Shown in pieces: positions 55,473-62,750 of a stretch of DNA of 64,000 bases. How positions within the stretch are numbered: position 1 is the first letter of the stretch; the number at the start of each line of letters is the position of its first letter. The stretch comes from Lachnoclostridium sp. GTDB taxonomy: Bacteria > Bacillota > Clostridia > Lachnospirales > Lachnospiraceae. Under the pieces are notes generated by a model. It had not been told where the DNA came from. It saw only the letters and a list, made by a program, of their open reading frames with translations, and did not search any database. The DNA is taken from NCBI GenBank assembly GCA_023664665.1, contig JAMPEY010000015.1:1-64000 (forward strand), read 5' to 3'. The translations under genes were made by a program, and so were the position numbers.

Positions 55473-55854
55473 GTGAAGATACGCATTATTGGCGGAAGTG
55501 GTTCAGGAAAGACTTATTTAGCGGACAAGCTATCAAAAGAATACCATATAGAGCATTATGATTTGGATGATTTGCAATGGGACAATAAAGCCGAAGAATA
55601 TGGAGTCAAGAGAAATCCGGATGAAAGACGGGCAATGTTACAGGAGATTTTAAATAAAGAGGATTGGATAATAGAGGGTGTTTAGTATCATAAAAAGATT
55701 TATAAAAAGAAAGCTTGGACTTGAAAAAGGAAAAAAAGAAACTTTGAAATCACTTAAAGACCTGCTTAAATGGGCTGATTCCTATAATGATAATGATATA
55801 CCTAAAATAGAGGAGTTAATTGAACCATATGCAGAAAAGATTGTGAGAATGTAA
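55473..55854 (+). pseudogene. P-loop adenylate-kinase-like gene with internal deletion
   Basis: The first 70 codons give RIIGGSGSGKTYLADKLS (P-loop) and EDWIIEGV, then a stop. Directly after, in the +1 frame, the typical C-terminus of the same family continues (IIKRFIKRKLGLEKGKKETL, then LKWADSYND). The central part, about 80 codons with the lid, is missing. So a deletion removed the middle and joined the ends out of frame. The family includes topology-modulation (FlaR-like) kinases. Confidence 0.8.
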
Positions 55855-55890
55855 AATCAGAACAATAAAAATAGACAAGGAGGATAAGCA

Positions 55891-56790
55891 ATGGCAGTCA
55901 GAGGATTGGGAAAGGGATTGGATGCGCTGATTCCAAATGCGGTTGGCGAAGCAAAAATAAAGAATGAGGCAAAGCAGGCTGCAAGTCCGAGTACGGATGA
56001 AAATTCCGGGCAGGAGGTAATGATTAATATTACAAAGGTGGAGCCCAACAGGGAGCAGCCTCGCAAAAATTTTGACGAGGATGCCCTGCAGGAATTGGCG
56101 GATTCCATTAAGCAGTTCGGACTGCTGCAGCCGATTCTGGTGCAGGATAGAAAAGACCATTATGAGATTATTGCCGGAGAGCGCAGATGGCGTGCTGCGA
56201 AAAAGGCGGGGCTCAAGGAGATACCTGTTATCATCCGCAATTATACGGAGCAGGAAATTGTTGAGATTTCCCTGATTGAAAATATACAGCGTGAGAACTT
56301 AAATCCCATTGAAGAGGCACAGGCTTACAAGAGGCTGCTGACCGAATTTAATTTGAAGCAGGATGAAGTGGCGGAGAGAGTTTCCAAGAGCCGTGCGGCG
56401 GTGACCAACTCCATTCGTCTTTTGAAGCTCAGCGATGAAGTGCAGCAGATGGTGATTGATGAAATGATAAGCACAGGACATGCCCGCGCGCTTCTGGCAG
56501 TGGAGGATCAGGAGGAACAGTATAATCTGGCACAGAAGATTTTTGATGAAAAGCTCAGTGTCCGCGATGTGGAAAAGCTGGTGAAAAACCTGAACAAGCC
56601 CGATAAACCTAAAAAGCCGGATGATAAAACCATGCAGGTAATTTATCAAGATATTGAGGAAAAGCTGAAACAAAAGCTGGGCACGAAGGTGATGGTTTCT
56701 TCTAAAGGTGACGGCGCCGGTAAGATTGAAATTGAGTTTTATAATCATGAGGATTTGGACAGGCTGTTAGACATGATTGGAAACGCATAG
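55891..56790 (+). CDS. parB: Chromosome-partitioning protein ParB/Spo0J
   Basis: ParB (299 residues) is the parS-binding CTP-dependent clamp. The N-terminal RGLGKGLDALIPNA interacts with ParA, then the ParB/Srx domain has GERRWRAAKKAG and NIQRENLNPIEEA, followed by an HTH (DEVAERVSKSRAAVTNSIRLL) and a C-terminal dimer domain. AGGAGG precedes the ATG. parA is 7 kb upstream. Normally the two are adjacent, so expression must be separate or through a long transcript. Confidence 0.97.
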   Translation: MAVRGLGKGLDALIPNAVGEAKIKNEAKQAASPSTDENSGQEVMINITKVEPNREQPRKNFDEDALQELADSIKQFGLLQPILVQDRKDHYEIIAGERRWRAAKKAGLKEIPVIIRNYTEQEIVEISLIENIQRENLNPIEEAQAYKRLLTEFNLKQDEVAERVSKSRAAVTNSIRLLKLSDEVQQMVIDEMISTGHARALLAVEDQEEQYNLAQKIFDEKLSVRDVEKLVKNLNKPDKPKKPDDKTMQVIYQDIEEKLKQKLGTKVMVSSKGDGAGKIEIEFYNHEDLDRLLDMIGNA

Positions 56791-56814
56791 GGAAGTTCTT
56801 GAGAGGTGTAAGTC

Positions 56815-57297
56815 ATGATAAAAGCAGTTGAAAAAGAAAAGATTCCCGAATGTGTAAAGGTGATTCATGACAGCTTTATTACGGTTGCGGATGAGTTTGG
56901 GTTCACTGCGGAAAACGCACCGGAGTTTACGGCATTTGCAACATCCGAAGAGAGATTAAACTGCCATATGTTTGAAGAGCATAGACCTATGTACGCATTT
57001 TATGACAATGATGTCATAGTTGGATATTATTCACTTTTATTACAGGAAAATAAGGAATGTGAATTATGTAATTTGTGCGTAATCCCCTCATATAGACATA
57101 AGGGGATAGGAAGAGAGCTTCTGTTACATGCATTTATGACTGCGCAGGAGATGGGCTGCAACAAAGTGAATATAGGAGTTGTTGATGAAAATGCCGTCGT
57201 AAAGAAATGGTATGAAGCTTTTGGTTTTGTACATATCGGTGCGGAAAAATTCGATTTTTTCCCATTTACTTATGGATATATGGTGAAGGAGCTTTAG
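56815..57297 (+). CDS. GNAT-family N-acetyltransferase
   Basis: This 160-residue protein has the acetyl-CoA pattern LCNLCVIPSYRHKGIGRELL and the C-terminal VVKKWYEAFGFVHIG. The substrate is unknown. GAGAGGTG precedes the ATG. It starts 24 bases after parB, inside the parB-DUF4446 gap, so it was probably inserted there. Confidence 0.9.
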   Translation: MIKAVEKEKIPECVKVIHDSFITVADEFGFTAENAPEFTAFATSEERLNCHMFEEHRPMYAFYDNDVIVGYYSLLLQENKECELCNLCVIPSYRHKGIGRELLLHAFMTAQEMGCNKVNIGVVDENAVVKKWYEAFGFVHIGAEKFDFFPFTYGYMVKEL

Positions 57298-57343
57298 ATA
57301 ACGCGAAAATTGAGAACGAAAGCAGAGTATGAAAGGAAAAACC

Positions 57344-58033
57344 ATGGTCTATAAATGTAAAAAGTGGGACAAGGCTTTACAGAAGAATATCAACAGGCTT
57401 GATTATTATATGAATGAAATACAGAAGCTGGAGGTTCGTTTGAAAGAGGGTAAAATAGATGCTTTAAGATATCATCATTTAAAATCAGGGATTTATTATA
57501 TGGCATCTGATAAAGCATATCTTTTGGGCGACGAAGAAAAATGTAAGGAGTATATCAACATTAGCATAGACAACCAGCTAGAGGCAATCCGAATCGGCGA
57601 AGAGAATCCAAGTGCAGATGAGTATATCTTAGATTGTCTGAAACGAGATAGGAAAGAAAATGCACTTGTATATTGTGCGGTTGCTGTTGATAGGGAGGAA
57701 GATGCAAGGCGACTGGTGATGGAAGAGCATTGTATACAGCATTTGCTGAACAATGAACTTGATATTATAAGAGAGCAATTTGTCGAAGAGAAAGAGGACT
57801 CAGGTTTTTCACAAATTCTGCTTGCCATATGCAATCATGATAATAAAGCCTTGAGAAAGGCAGTGGAAGACAGGGTTTCCATGTTGCGCAGGCAGTCGGT
57901 TGATTATTTTAGGGCTTTAGATATCTGGTCGGTGGCATGTATCAAAATTGCTCAAAAAATGGGAATGAAGTGGGAAGGTCATTTAATTGAGATACCAGAG
58001 TTTTTATTGGATGGAAATGGAGGAAATTTATGA
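57344..58033 (+). CDS. Helical unknown protein, possibly immunity
   Basis: The 229-residue product is mainly helical and charged (YKCKKWDKALQKNINRLDYY, NLLDIIREQFVEEKED-like). It resembles immunity proteins of the Imm49 type in size and helix content, a weak resemblance. The ATG follows AAAGGA. The last bases overlap the next gene (ATGA), so the two are a co-translated pair. Confidence 0.5.
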   Translation: MVYKCKKWDKALQKNINRLDYYMNEIQKLEVRLKEGKIDALRYHHLKSGIYYMASDKAYLLGDEEKCKEYINISIDNQLEAIRIGEENPSADEYILDCLKRDRKENALVYCAVAVDREEDARRLVMEEHCIQHLLNNELDIIREQFVEEKEDSGFSQILLAICNHDNKALRKAVEDRVSMLRRQSVDYFRALDIWSVACIKIAQKMGMKWEGHLIEIPEFLLDGNGGNL

Positions 58034-58464
58034 TAGACACATCGAAAAAATATTGGACTGGTGATAAGGAGGGTGATATTGCCGAATATCTCCAACTTTA
58101 TGCGCAGGACAGTACAATGGACACAAAGCGTATCATCTGCCACATATATGGAAACGATACTTTTGAACTGCGGGTGGACCAGACGGAGGATGCGATTGAA
58201 GTAGAGTGTACGGAGTGTGGCACAAAGAAGATTTTGCTGGATTGCGGTGATGTATGGGAAGATGCAAAACCCAAGCTGCGAAAGTGCAGCGTATGTAAAA
58301 GCTGCAAGTCATATAATGTGCGGGTGGGATTTCAGCGCAGGGAAAACGGAAGCGTAAAATGGGTTTATATCGGGAACCGCTGTACGAACTGCGGGACATT
58401 GGGTTCTTACTTAGATTGGGAAATTGATTATGAACCTACGGATGAAATGGAACAAAATATCTGA
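58030..58464 (+). CDS. Zinc-finger unknown protein
   Basis: The 144-residue product has CTEC (about 57-60), CSVCKSC (about 85-91) and CTNC (about 116-119), so one or two zinc sites; the rest is beta-rich and acidic. The ATG overlaps the previous stop, and GGAGG lies upstream within the previous gene. The family is unknown. With its partner it may form an immunity pair or regulatory module. Confidence 0.55.
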   Translation: MIDTSKKYWTGDKEGDIAEYLQLYAQDSTMDTKRIICHIYGNDTFELRVDQTEDAIEVECTECGTKKILLDCGDVWEDAKPKLRKCSVCKSCKSYNVRVGFQRRENGSVKWVYIGNRCTNCGTLGSYLDWEIDYEPTDEMEQNI

Positions 58465-58493
58465 AAATATACTTTGAGGAAGAAGGCAGGAAT

Positions 58494-59027
58494 ATGTTTA
58501 ATGGCAATGATAGCGCTCTTTTAAGACAGATGGGACTTGGAACATTTGACATGGGATATCTGATTATCGCCATGGCAGCAGTGATTGTGATTTTGTTGAT
58601 TGTTCTTATTTTGCTTTGTGTGCAGATTGGCAAGACAAGTAAATTGAAAAAGCGGCTGGATAAATTCATGACCGGAAAAGAGGGAAAGAGTCTGGAACGG
58701 GAAATTGAAATCCTCTTTAAGGATAATCAGACCTTGAAGGCAAATGCGGAGGAGAGCAAAAAGGACATCCGGACTTTGTTTAAAAATATGGAGTCCGCTT
58801 ACCAGAAGATGGGGCTGGTGAAATACGATGCCTTTAAGCAGATGGGCGGACAGCTCAGCTTCAGTCTGGCGCTTTTGGATGAAAATAATAATGGATTTAT
58901 TATAAATTCCGTACATAGCTCCGAGGGCTGCTATTCTTATACGAAAGAAATCAAAGCGGGTGAAAGCGATATTTCTTTGGGGGCGGAAGAGGCAGAGGCA
59001 TTAGAGATAGCTATGGGTGAGAAATAA
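58494..59027 (+). CDS. DUF4446-family membrane protein
   Basis: This 177-residue protein has one membrane helix at about 20-45 (GYLIIAMAAVIVILLIVLIL), a coiled coil, and the typical DUF4446 end: KYDAFKQMGGQLSFSLALLDENNNGFIINSVHSSEGCYSY. DUF4446 genes follow parB in many Clostridia. Here three other genes separate them. The role is unknown, possibly linked to chromosome segregation or sporulation. Confidence 0.92.
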   Translation: MFNGNDSALLRQMGLGTFDMGYLIIAMAAVIVILLIVLILLCVQIGKTSKLKKRLDKFMTGKEGKSLEREIEILFKDNQTLKANAEESKKDIRTLFKNMESAYQKMGLVKYDAFKQMGGQLSFSLALLDENNNGFIINSVHSSEGCYSYTKEIKAGESDISLGAEEAEALEIAMGEK

Positions 59028-59043
59028 ATCTCCTTTTTCGGAA

Positions 59044-59072
59044 TTGTATATCTGTCAAAAGCAAGTTATAAT
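59044..59072 (+). promoter_or_regulatory. Promoter of the Imm1-like gene, shared type
   Basis: TTGTAT, 17 bases, TATAAT. The bases around (AAAAGCAAGT before the -10, GGTATTTA after) almost equal those of the promoter at 35357-35385. Confidence 0.7.
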
Positions 59073-59114
59073 GGTATTTATAAAGTTGAAGCCAAAGTAG
59101 CGCAAAAAATACGC

Positions 59115-59153
59115 ATGAAAGTTCGCAGGTTACAGGAAGGCATGGGTATTAGT
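59115..59153 (+). repeat. MKVRRL leader element, copy 3
   Basis: ATGAAAGTTCGCAGGTTA, CAG, ribosome-binding site GGAAGG, then GGGTATTA and the ATG. The bases in front form only a weak stem (GCG...CGC, nine-base loop). In frame it reads MKVRRLQEGMGIS into the gene. Confidence 0.8.
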
Positions 59154-59651
59154 ATGGAAGTCGAAATCATTTCAAAGCAAGAGATAATACCAGCATTTGA
59201 CACAAATGCGGTTGCAGTTAAGCATATCGAATATTATCCCTATGGTGATACATACGATGAACCCCAGATTACATCAAAACTAATTGCTGAAATCTTGGCG
59301 GAAATTTCTCATGGAATTAGTATTTATCTGTCTTTAGACCCTGATGGAGAATGTGACTTTATGGAAGTGCTCTCAGACGGGGAATGGCTGTCTATTGGCT
59401 GCTCCTTTGATTGCAATGGTAAATGGCAAAATTATTATACATACAATGCAGCTTATGCCGATACTGCTGAACAGATAAAGAAATTCAATTATTCCGATAG
59501 AAGCGTTTGGACAGCACTTGAAAGCGGCGGGCAGTCTCCTGTTCCAAAAATGGAAGCCATTACGGATATGGAAGCCGGTATAAAGGCAGTAGAATATTTT
59601 ATTCGGACAGGAGAACTTTATCCGGGAATTGACTGGGCGCACCAGCTTTGA
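59154..59651 (+). CDS. Imm1-like immunity protein
   Basis: This 165-residue acidic protein has ISIYLSLDPDGECDFMEVLS and ends with AGIKAVEYFIRTGELYPGID, then W. That ending is typical of the Imm1 family (PF14430), immunity proteins against deaminase or nuclease toxins. I rate the assignment as likely but not sure. The start is in leader element copy 3; the ATG 13 codons earlier also fits. No toxin gene is nearby. Confidence 0.65.
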   Translation: MEVEIISKQEIIPAFDTNAVAVKHIEYYPYGDTYDEPQITSKLIAEILAEISHGISIYLSLDPDGECDFMEVLSDGEWLSIGCSFDCNGKWQNYYTYNAAYADTAEQIKKFNYSDRSVWTALESGGQSPVPKMEAITDMEAGIKAVEYFIRTGELYPGIDWAHQL

Positions 59652-59743
59652 TAATTTATTAGGTTTATAAAGAAGATAATTAGGAATACTTTTCGGAAAA
59701 GGGAGAAGTAAACTTATGGGCAAAGAAAGGAGAAGGTTATTAT

Positions 59744-59914
59744 ATGGCAGCAGGCAAAGACGAAGCATGGAACTACGCATTGGCGATGATAAAAATGGAT
59801 GGTCTGGAACCGTCGGAGGAGCTCTTGGATTTGGCGGACAGGGAAAAATTGGGCGAGGTGACAACAGACGATGTTCTAGCGCAGCTTGATAAAAAATATG
59901 GGTTAGATATGTAA
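59744..59914 (+). CDS. VbhA-like antitoxin, orphan
   Basis: This 56-residue protein (starts AAGKDEAWNYALAMIKMDG) aligns with the antitoxin VbhA, an inhibitor of Fic AMP-transferase toxins. The common layout is helix, then a GLEPS turn, a second helix and a GEVTTDDV third helix. The inhibitory motif S-x-x-x-E-G is replaced here by M-x-x-x-D-G, so inhibition may be altered. No Fic gene is in the window. AAAGGAG lies 11 bases before ATG, in the GGTTATTATATG context shared with other cassette genes. Confidence 0.75.
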   Translation: MAAGKDEAWNYALAMIKMDGLEPSEELLDLADREKLGEVTTDDVLAQLDKKYGLDM

Positions 59915-59959
59915 ATCAAATCAACATGCAGCTTATGCATGGCAGAAATGGAGGATATC

Positions 59960-61300
59960 ATGATAGACATTAAATTTTTAAGGGAGAATCCTGAGGTAGT
60001 AAAAGAAAATATTCGGAAGAAATTTCAGGAGTCCAAGCTTCCCATGGTGGATGAAGTAATCGCTCTGGATGCGGAGAGCAGGAAGGTGAAGCAGGAGGCG
60101 GATGACCTTCGCGCATCCAGAAACCGCATTTCCAAGGAAATCGGCGGACTGATGGGACAGATTAAGAAAGCGGAAGCTGCCGGAAATACAGCGGAGGCGG
60201 AAACCAAAAAAGCGGAGGCGGAAGCAAAGAAAGCAGAGGTAGAAGCAGGCGCAAAGAGACTTGCGGAGCTGGAAGAGTTAGAACCGCAGCTTCAGGAGAA
60301 GATTACCAAAATTATGATGGTGATTCCCAATATCATCGACCCTTCCGTACCCATAGGCAAGGATGACAGTGAGAATGTGGAAATTGAGAAATTCGGCGAA
60401 CCGAAGATTCCTGCTTTTGAGGTGCCTTATCATGCGGATATACTTGACAGCATAAGCGGTCTGGATAAGGAGAGCGCAGGACGCACCAGCGGCAACGGTT
60501 TTTATTACCTGATGGGTGATGCGGCAAGAATCCATTCGGCCATGATCAGTTATGCCAGAGATTTTATGATTGACAAGGGATTTACTTACTGCATTCCTCC
60601 TTTTATGATTCGCAGCAGCGTGGTAAACGGCGTTATGAGTTTTGCCGAGATGGAAGCCATGATGTATAAAATAGAAGGCGAGGACTTATACTTGATTGGT
60701 ACATCGGAACATTCCATGATCGGAAAATTTAAGGGCCAGATTGTAAATGAGGACAGCCTTCCCATTACTATGACTTCTTATTCACCCTGCTTCAGAAAGG
60801 AAGTCGGCTCTCACGGTATGGAGGAAAGAGGAGTATACCGCGTACACCAGTTTGAAAAACAGGAGATGGTAGTATTGTGCAAGCCCGAAGATTCCATGGA
60901 GTGGTATAATAAGATGTGGGCTTTTACGGTAGAATTTTTCCGAAGTCTGGATGTTCCCGTCCGCACTTTGGAGTGCTGCAGCGGCGACTTGGCGGATTTG
61001 AAAGTGAAGTCCTGTGATGTGGAGGCATGGAGTCCCAGACAGAAAAAATATTTTGAGGTGGGTTCCTGCTCTACTTTGGGGGATGCGCAGGCAAGGCGTC
61101 TCGGTATTCGTACCAAAGGCGAAAATGGGACATACTATGTGCATACATTAAATAATACCGTGCTGGCAAGCCCCAGAGCGCTCATTGCGTTTTTGGAAAA
61201 TAATGTGAACGAGGACGGCAGCATCAATATCCCGGAGGCCCTTCGCCCTTATATGGGCGGAAAGGAGAAGATTCTGCCCAAGGGAAGCGATATCAATTAA
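59960..61300 (+). CDS. serS: Seryl-tRNA synthetase
   Basis: SerS (446 residues) charges tRNA-Ser. The N-terminal tRNA-binding coiled coil (about 30-120) is Ala/Glu/Lys-rich with an extended repeat (KKAEAEAKKAEVEAG). The class II core has motif 2 (TSYSPCFRKEVGSHGMEERGVYRVHQF) and motif 3 with NTVLASPRALIAFLENN. It is slightly longer than the usual 425 because of the coiled coil. GGAGG lies before ATG. No T-box is present upstream. Confidence 0.97.
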   Translation: MIDIKFLRENPEVVKENIRKKFQESKLPMVDEVIALDAESRKVKQEADDLRASRNRISKEIGGLMGQIKKAEAAGNTAEAETKKAEAEAKKAEVEAGAKRLAELEELEPQLQEKITKIMMVIPNIIDPSVPIGKDDSENVEIEKFGEPKIPAFEVPYHADILDSISGLDKESAGRTSGNGFYYLMGDAARIHSAMISYARDFMIDKGFTYCIPPFMIRSSVVNGVMSFAEMEAMMYKIEGEDLYLIGTSEHSMIGKFKGQIVNEDSLPITMTSYSPCFRKEVGSHGMEERGVYRVHQFEKQEMVVLCKPEDSMEWYNKMWAFTVEFFRSLDVPVRTLECCSGDLADLKVKSCDVEAWSPRQKKYFEVGSCSTLGDAQARRLGIRTKGENGTYYVHTLNNTVLASPRALIAFLENNVNEDGSINIPEALRPYMGGKEKILPKGSDIN

Positions 61301-61356
61301 AGTGTCATATAATAGTGACTAGGCGATGATTTATTGCAGGAAAGAAGGTGAGATTT

Positions 61357-62241
61357 TTGCACAAATATCTGCGGGCTATCGGTTTCAGTACCCTTACTGA
61401 CCGAAAAAAGTTAAAAGAGTTGTTGACAGATGTGGTCTTAAATGCCGACAAGCGCAATTACACCATGAATCAGGAACAAGTGATGCTGGGAGAATTTTGT
61501 AAAAATTTTGCCGATGGAATGGGAATTGCAGTCTGCGGTGAATTTGATGACAGCGATAAATTTACTTATGACTATTATTATCCGTATCTTGCAGGCAGCG
61601 GCATCACCAGTTGCGAGGATGTGTCTGTGGAACGCCATGCCGCCAAGGATTCTTATGCGGGGGTTTGTGATGATTTAAAGGTTGGTATTTCCCTGATTTT
61701 TTATTTGCGTAATATGATTCCTTATGTGAAAGCGCAGGCAGCAGGAAAGCTGCCTATACGGGGAACCACTCTTACACTTTCCGGTCTGTCCATAAGCGGT
61801 ACTATCATGATGCCCATTATGAAGGATGAAGAGCAGAAGCTTAAGGTACAAAGGGATTCCGCCAACCGTAACAGCCTGCTGGCTGCCGCCCGGAAAGGGG
61901 ATGAGGAGGCGATTGAAACCTTAACTTTGGAAGATATGGACATATATACCACCGTTTCCCGCCGGATTCAGAAGGAAGATGTTTTCAGTCTGGTGGATAC
62001 TTACTTTATGCCTTATGGCGTGGAATGCGACCAATACTCCGTGCTGGGCGAAATAGTGGCTATGCGCATGGCGACAAACCAGATTACCGGTGAAAAAATT
62101 TATGTGCTGACAATTTGCTGTAATGAATTGACATTTGACATTTCTATTAATATAATAGACTTATTCGGGGAACCACAAATCGGCCGTCGTTTTAAAGGCG
62201 TCATCTGGCTGCAGGGCTTGATTAACTTCCCGGGCGAATGA
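61357..62241 (+). CDS. DUF3881-family protein
   Basis: This 294-residue protein starts MHKYLRAIGFSTLTDRKKLK, typical of DUF3881, a family nearly restricted to Lachnospiraceae. The rest is soluble, with two similar alpha/beta halves. The TTG start after AAGGTGA is preferred to the GTG three codons earlier. It follows serS by 56 bases. The function is unknown, but the family supports the taxonomic reading. Confidence 0.82.
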   Translation: MHKYLRAIGFSTLTDRKKLKELLTDVVLNADKRNYTMNQEQVMLGEFCKNFADGMGIAVCGEFDDSDKFTYDYYYPYLAGSGITSCEDVSVERHAAKDSYAGVCDDLKVGISLIFYLRNMIPYVKAQAAGKLPIRGTTLTLSGLSISGTIMMPIMKDEEQKLKVQRDSANRNSLLAAARKGDEEAIETLTLEDMDIYTTVSRRIQKEDVFSLVDTYFMPYGVECDQYSVLGEIVAMRMATNQITGEKIYVLTICCNELTFDISINIIDLFGEPQIGRRFKGVIWLQGLINFPGE

Positions 62242-62331
62242 TGGATTAGGTATAAATCTAAGTGTTTTTTGGAAGAAAAGCACAAAAAATAGCGGAAGGA
62301 TTTGCAGATGCAGATTTTTCATATATGATAT

Positions 62332-62374
62332 GTTGGTGTAGCACAGTGGATAGTGCAGCCGCCTCCTAAGCGGA
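62332..62374 (+). pseudogene. tRNA-Arg(CCU) 5' fragment
   Basis: GTTGGTG acceptor arm, D arm (GCACAGTGGATAGTGC) and anticodon stem with loop CTCCTAA are present, but the T arm and the 3' acceptor are missing. The next 48 bases do not pair. It is therefore half of a tRNA-Arg gene, probably cut by integration or deletion at the anticodon stem. Confidence 0.75.
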
Positions 62375-62422
62375 CTTAAACCATTCTAATTTTATGAGGG
62401 AACTTTCATAACTCAATATCGT

Positions 62423-62496
62423 GTCTCAGTAGCTCAGCAGGATAGAGCACCGCCCTCCTAAGGCGGGTGTCGGAGGTTCGAATCCTCTCTGGGACG
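62423..62496 (+). tRNA. tRNA-Arg(CCU)
   Basis: A full cloverleaf is visible: acceptor GTCTCAG/CTGGGAC with one G-U pair, D arm, anticodon stem CCGCC/GGCGG with loop CTCCTAA (anticodon CCT at 62457-62459), T arm GGAGG-TTCGAAT-CCTCT, and discriminator G. CCA is not encoded. The integrase gene next to it suggests that this tRNA is the attachment target. Confidence 0.95.
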
Positions 62497-62500
62497 CTCT

Positions 62501-62571
62501 GAAACCCTGATAAATAGCGGGTTTCGCGGAAAATGGCTTGCTAATGCAGAAAATGTATGGCAAGCCATTTT
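62501..62571 (+). terminator. Two hairpins after the tRNA gene
   Basis: GAAACCC/GGGTTTC (62501-62525) is followed by a 12-base perfect repeat AAAATGGCTTGC/GCAAGCCATTTT (62530-62571). The second has an A-run on one side and a T-run on the other and could terminate transcription in both directions. Confidence 0.5.
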
Positions 62572-62750
62572 GGATTCTGCGTTTCCCTGCCCATTAGCAA
62601 AAATCTGCTAATATTTTTTAAAAATCCTGCTGTTTTTTTCAATTTTGCTAATCCCTTTTGCTAATACGATTTTTTAACCTGCATTTTTTTCTGCTAATAA
62701 GGATTATGTCATATTAGCAGACTGGACAGACTGTGCGATTTTGATTAGCA
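62539..62750. repeat. Cluster of eight TGCTAAT motifs
   Basis: TGCTAAT or its complement ATTAGCA is at 62539, 62593, 62606, 62646, 62659, 62692, 62713 and 62744, often preceded by TT. Density this high between tRNA and integrase gene fits arm-type binding sites of a tyrosine recombinase or sites for an excision factor. The last two lie in the integrase coding end. Confidence 0.65.

Noticed and set aside
59652..59959. Possible T-box upstream of serS
   Set aside because: The space is taken by the VbhA-like gene, and no T-box sequence or specifier structure is seen.
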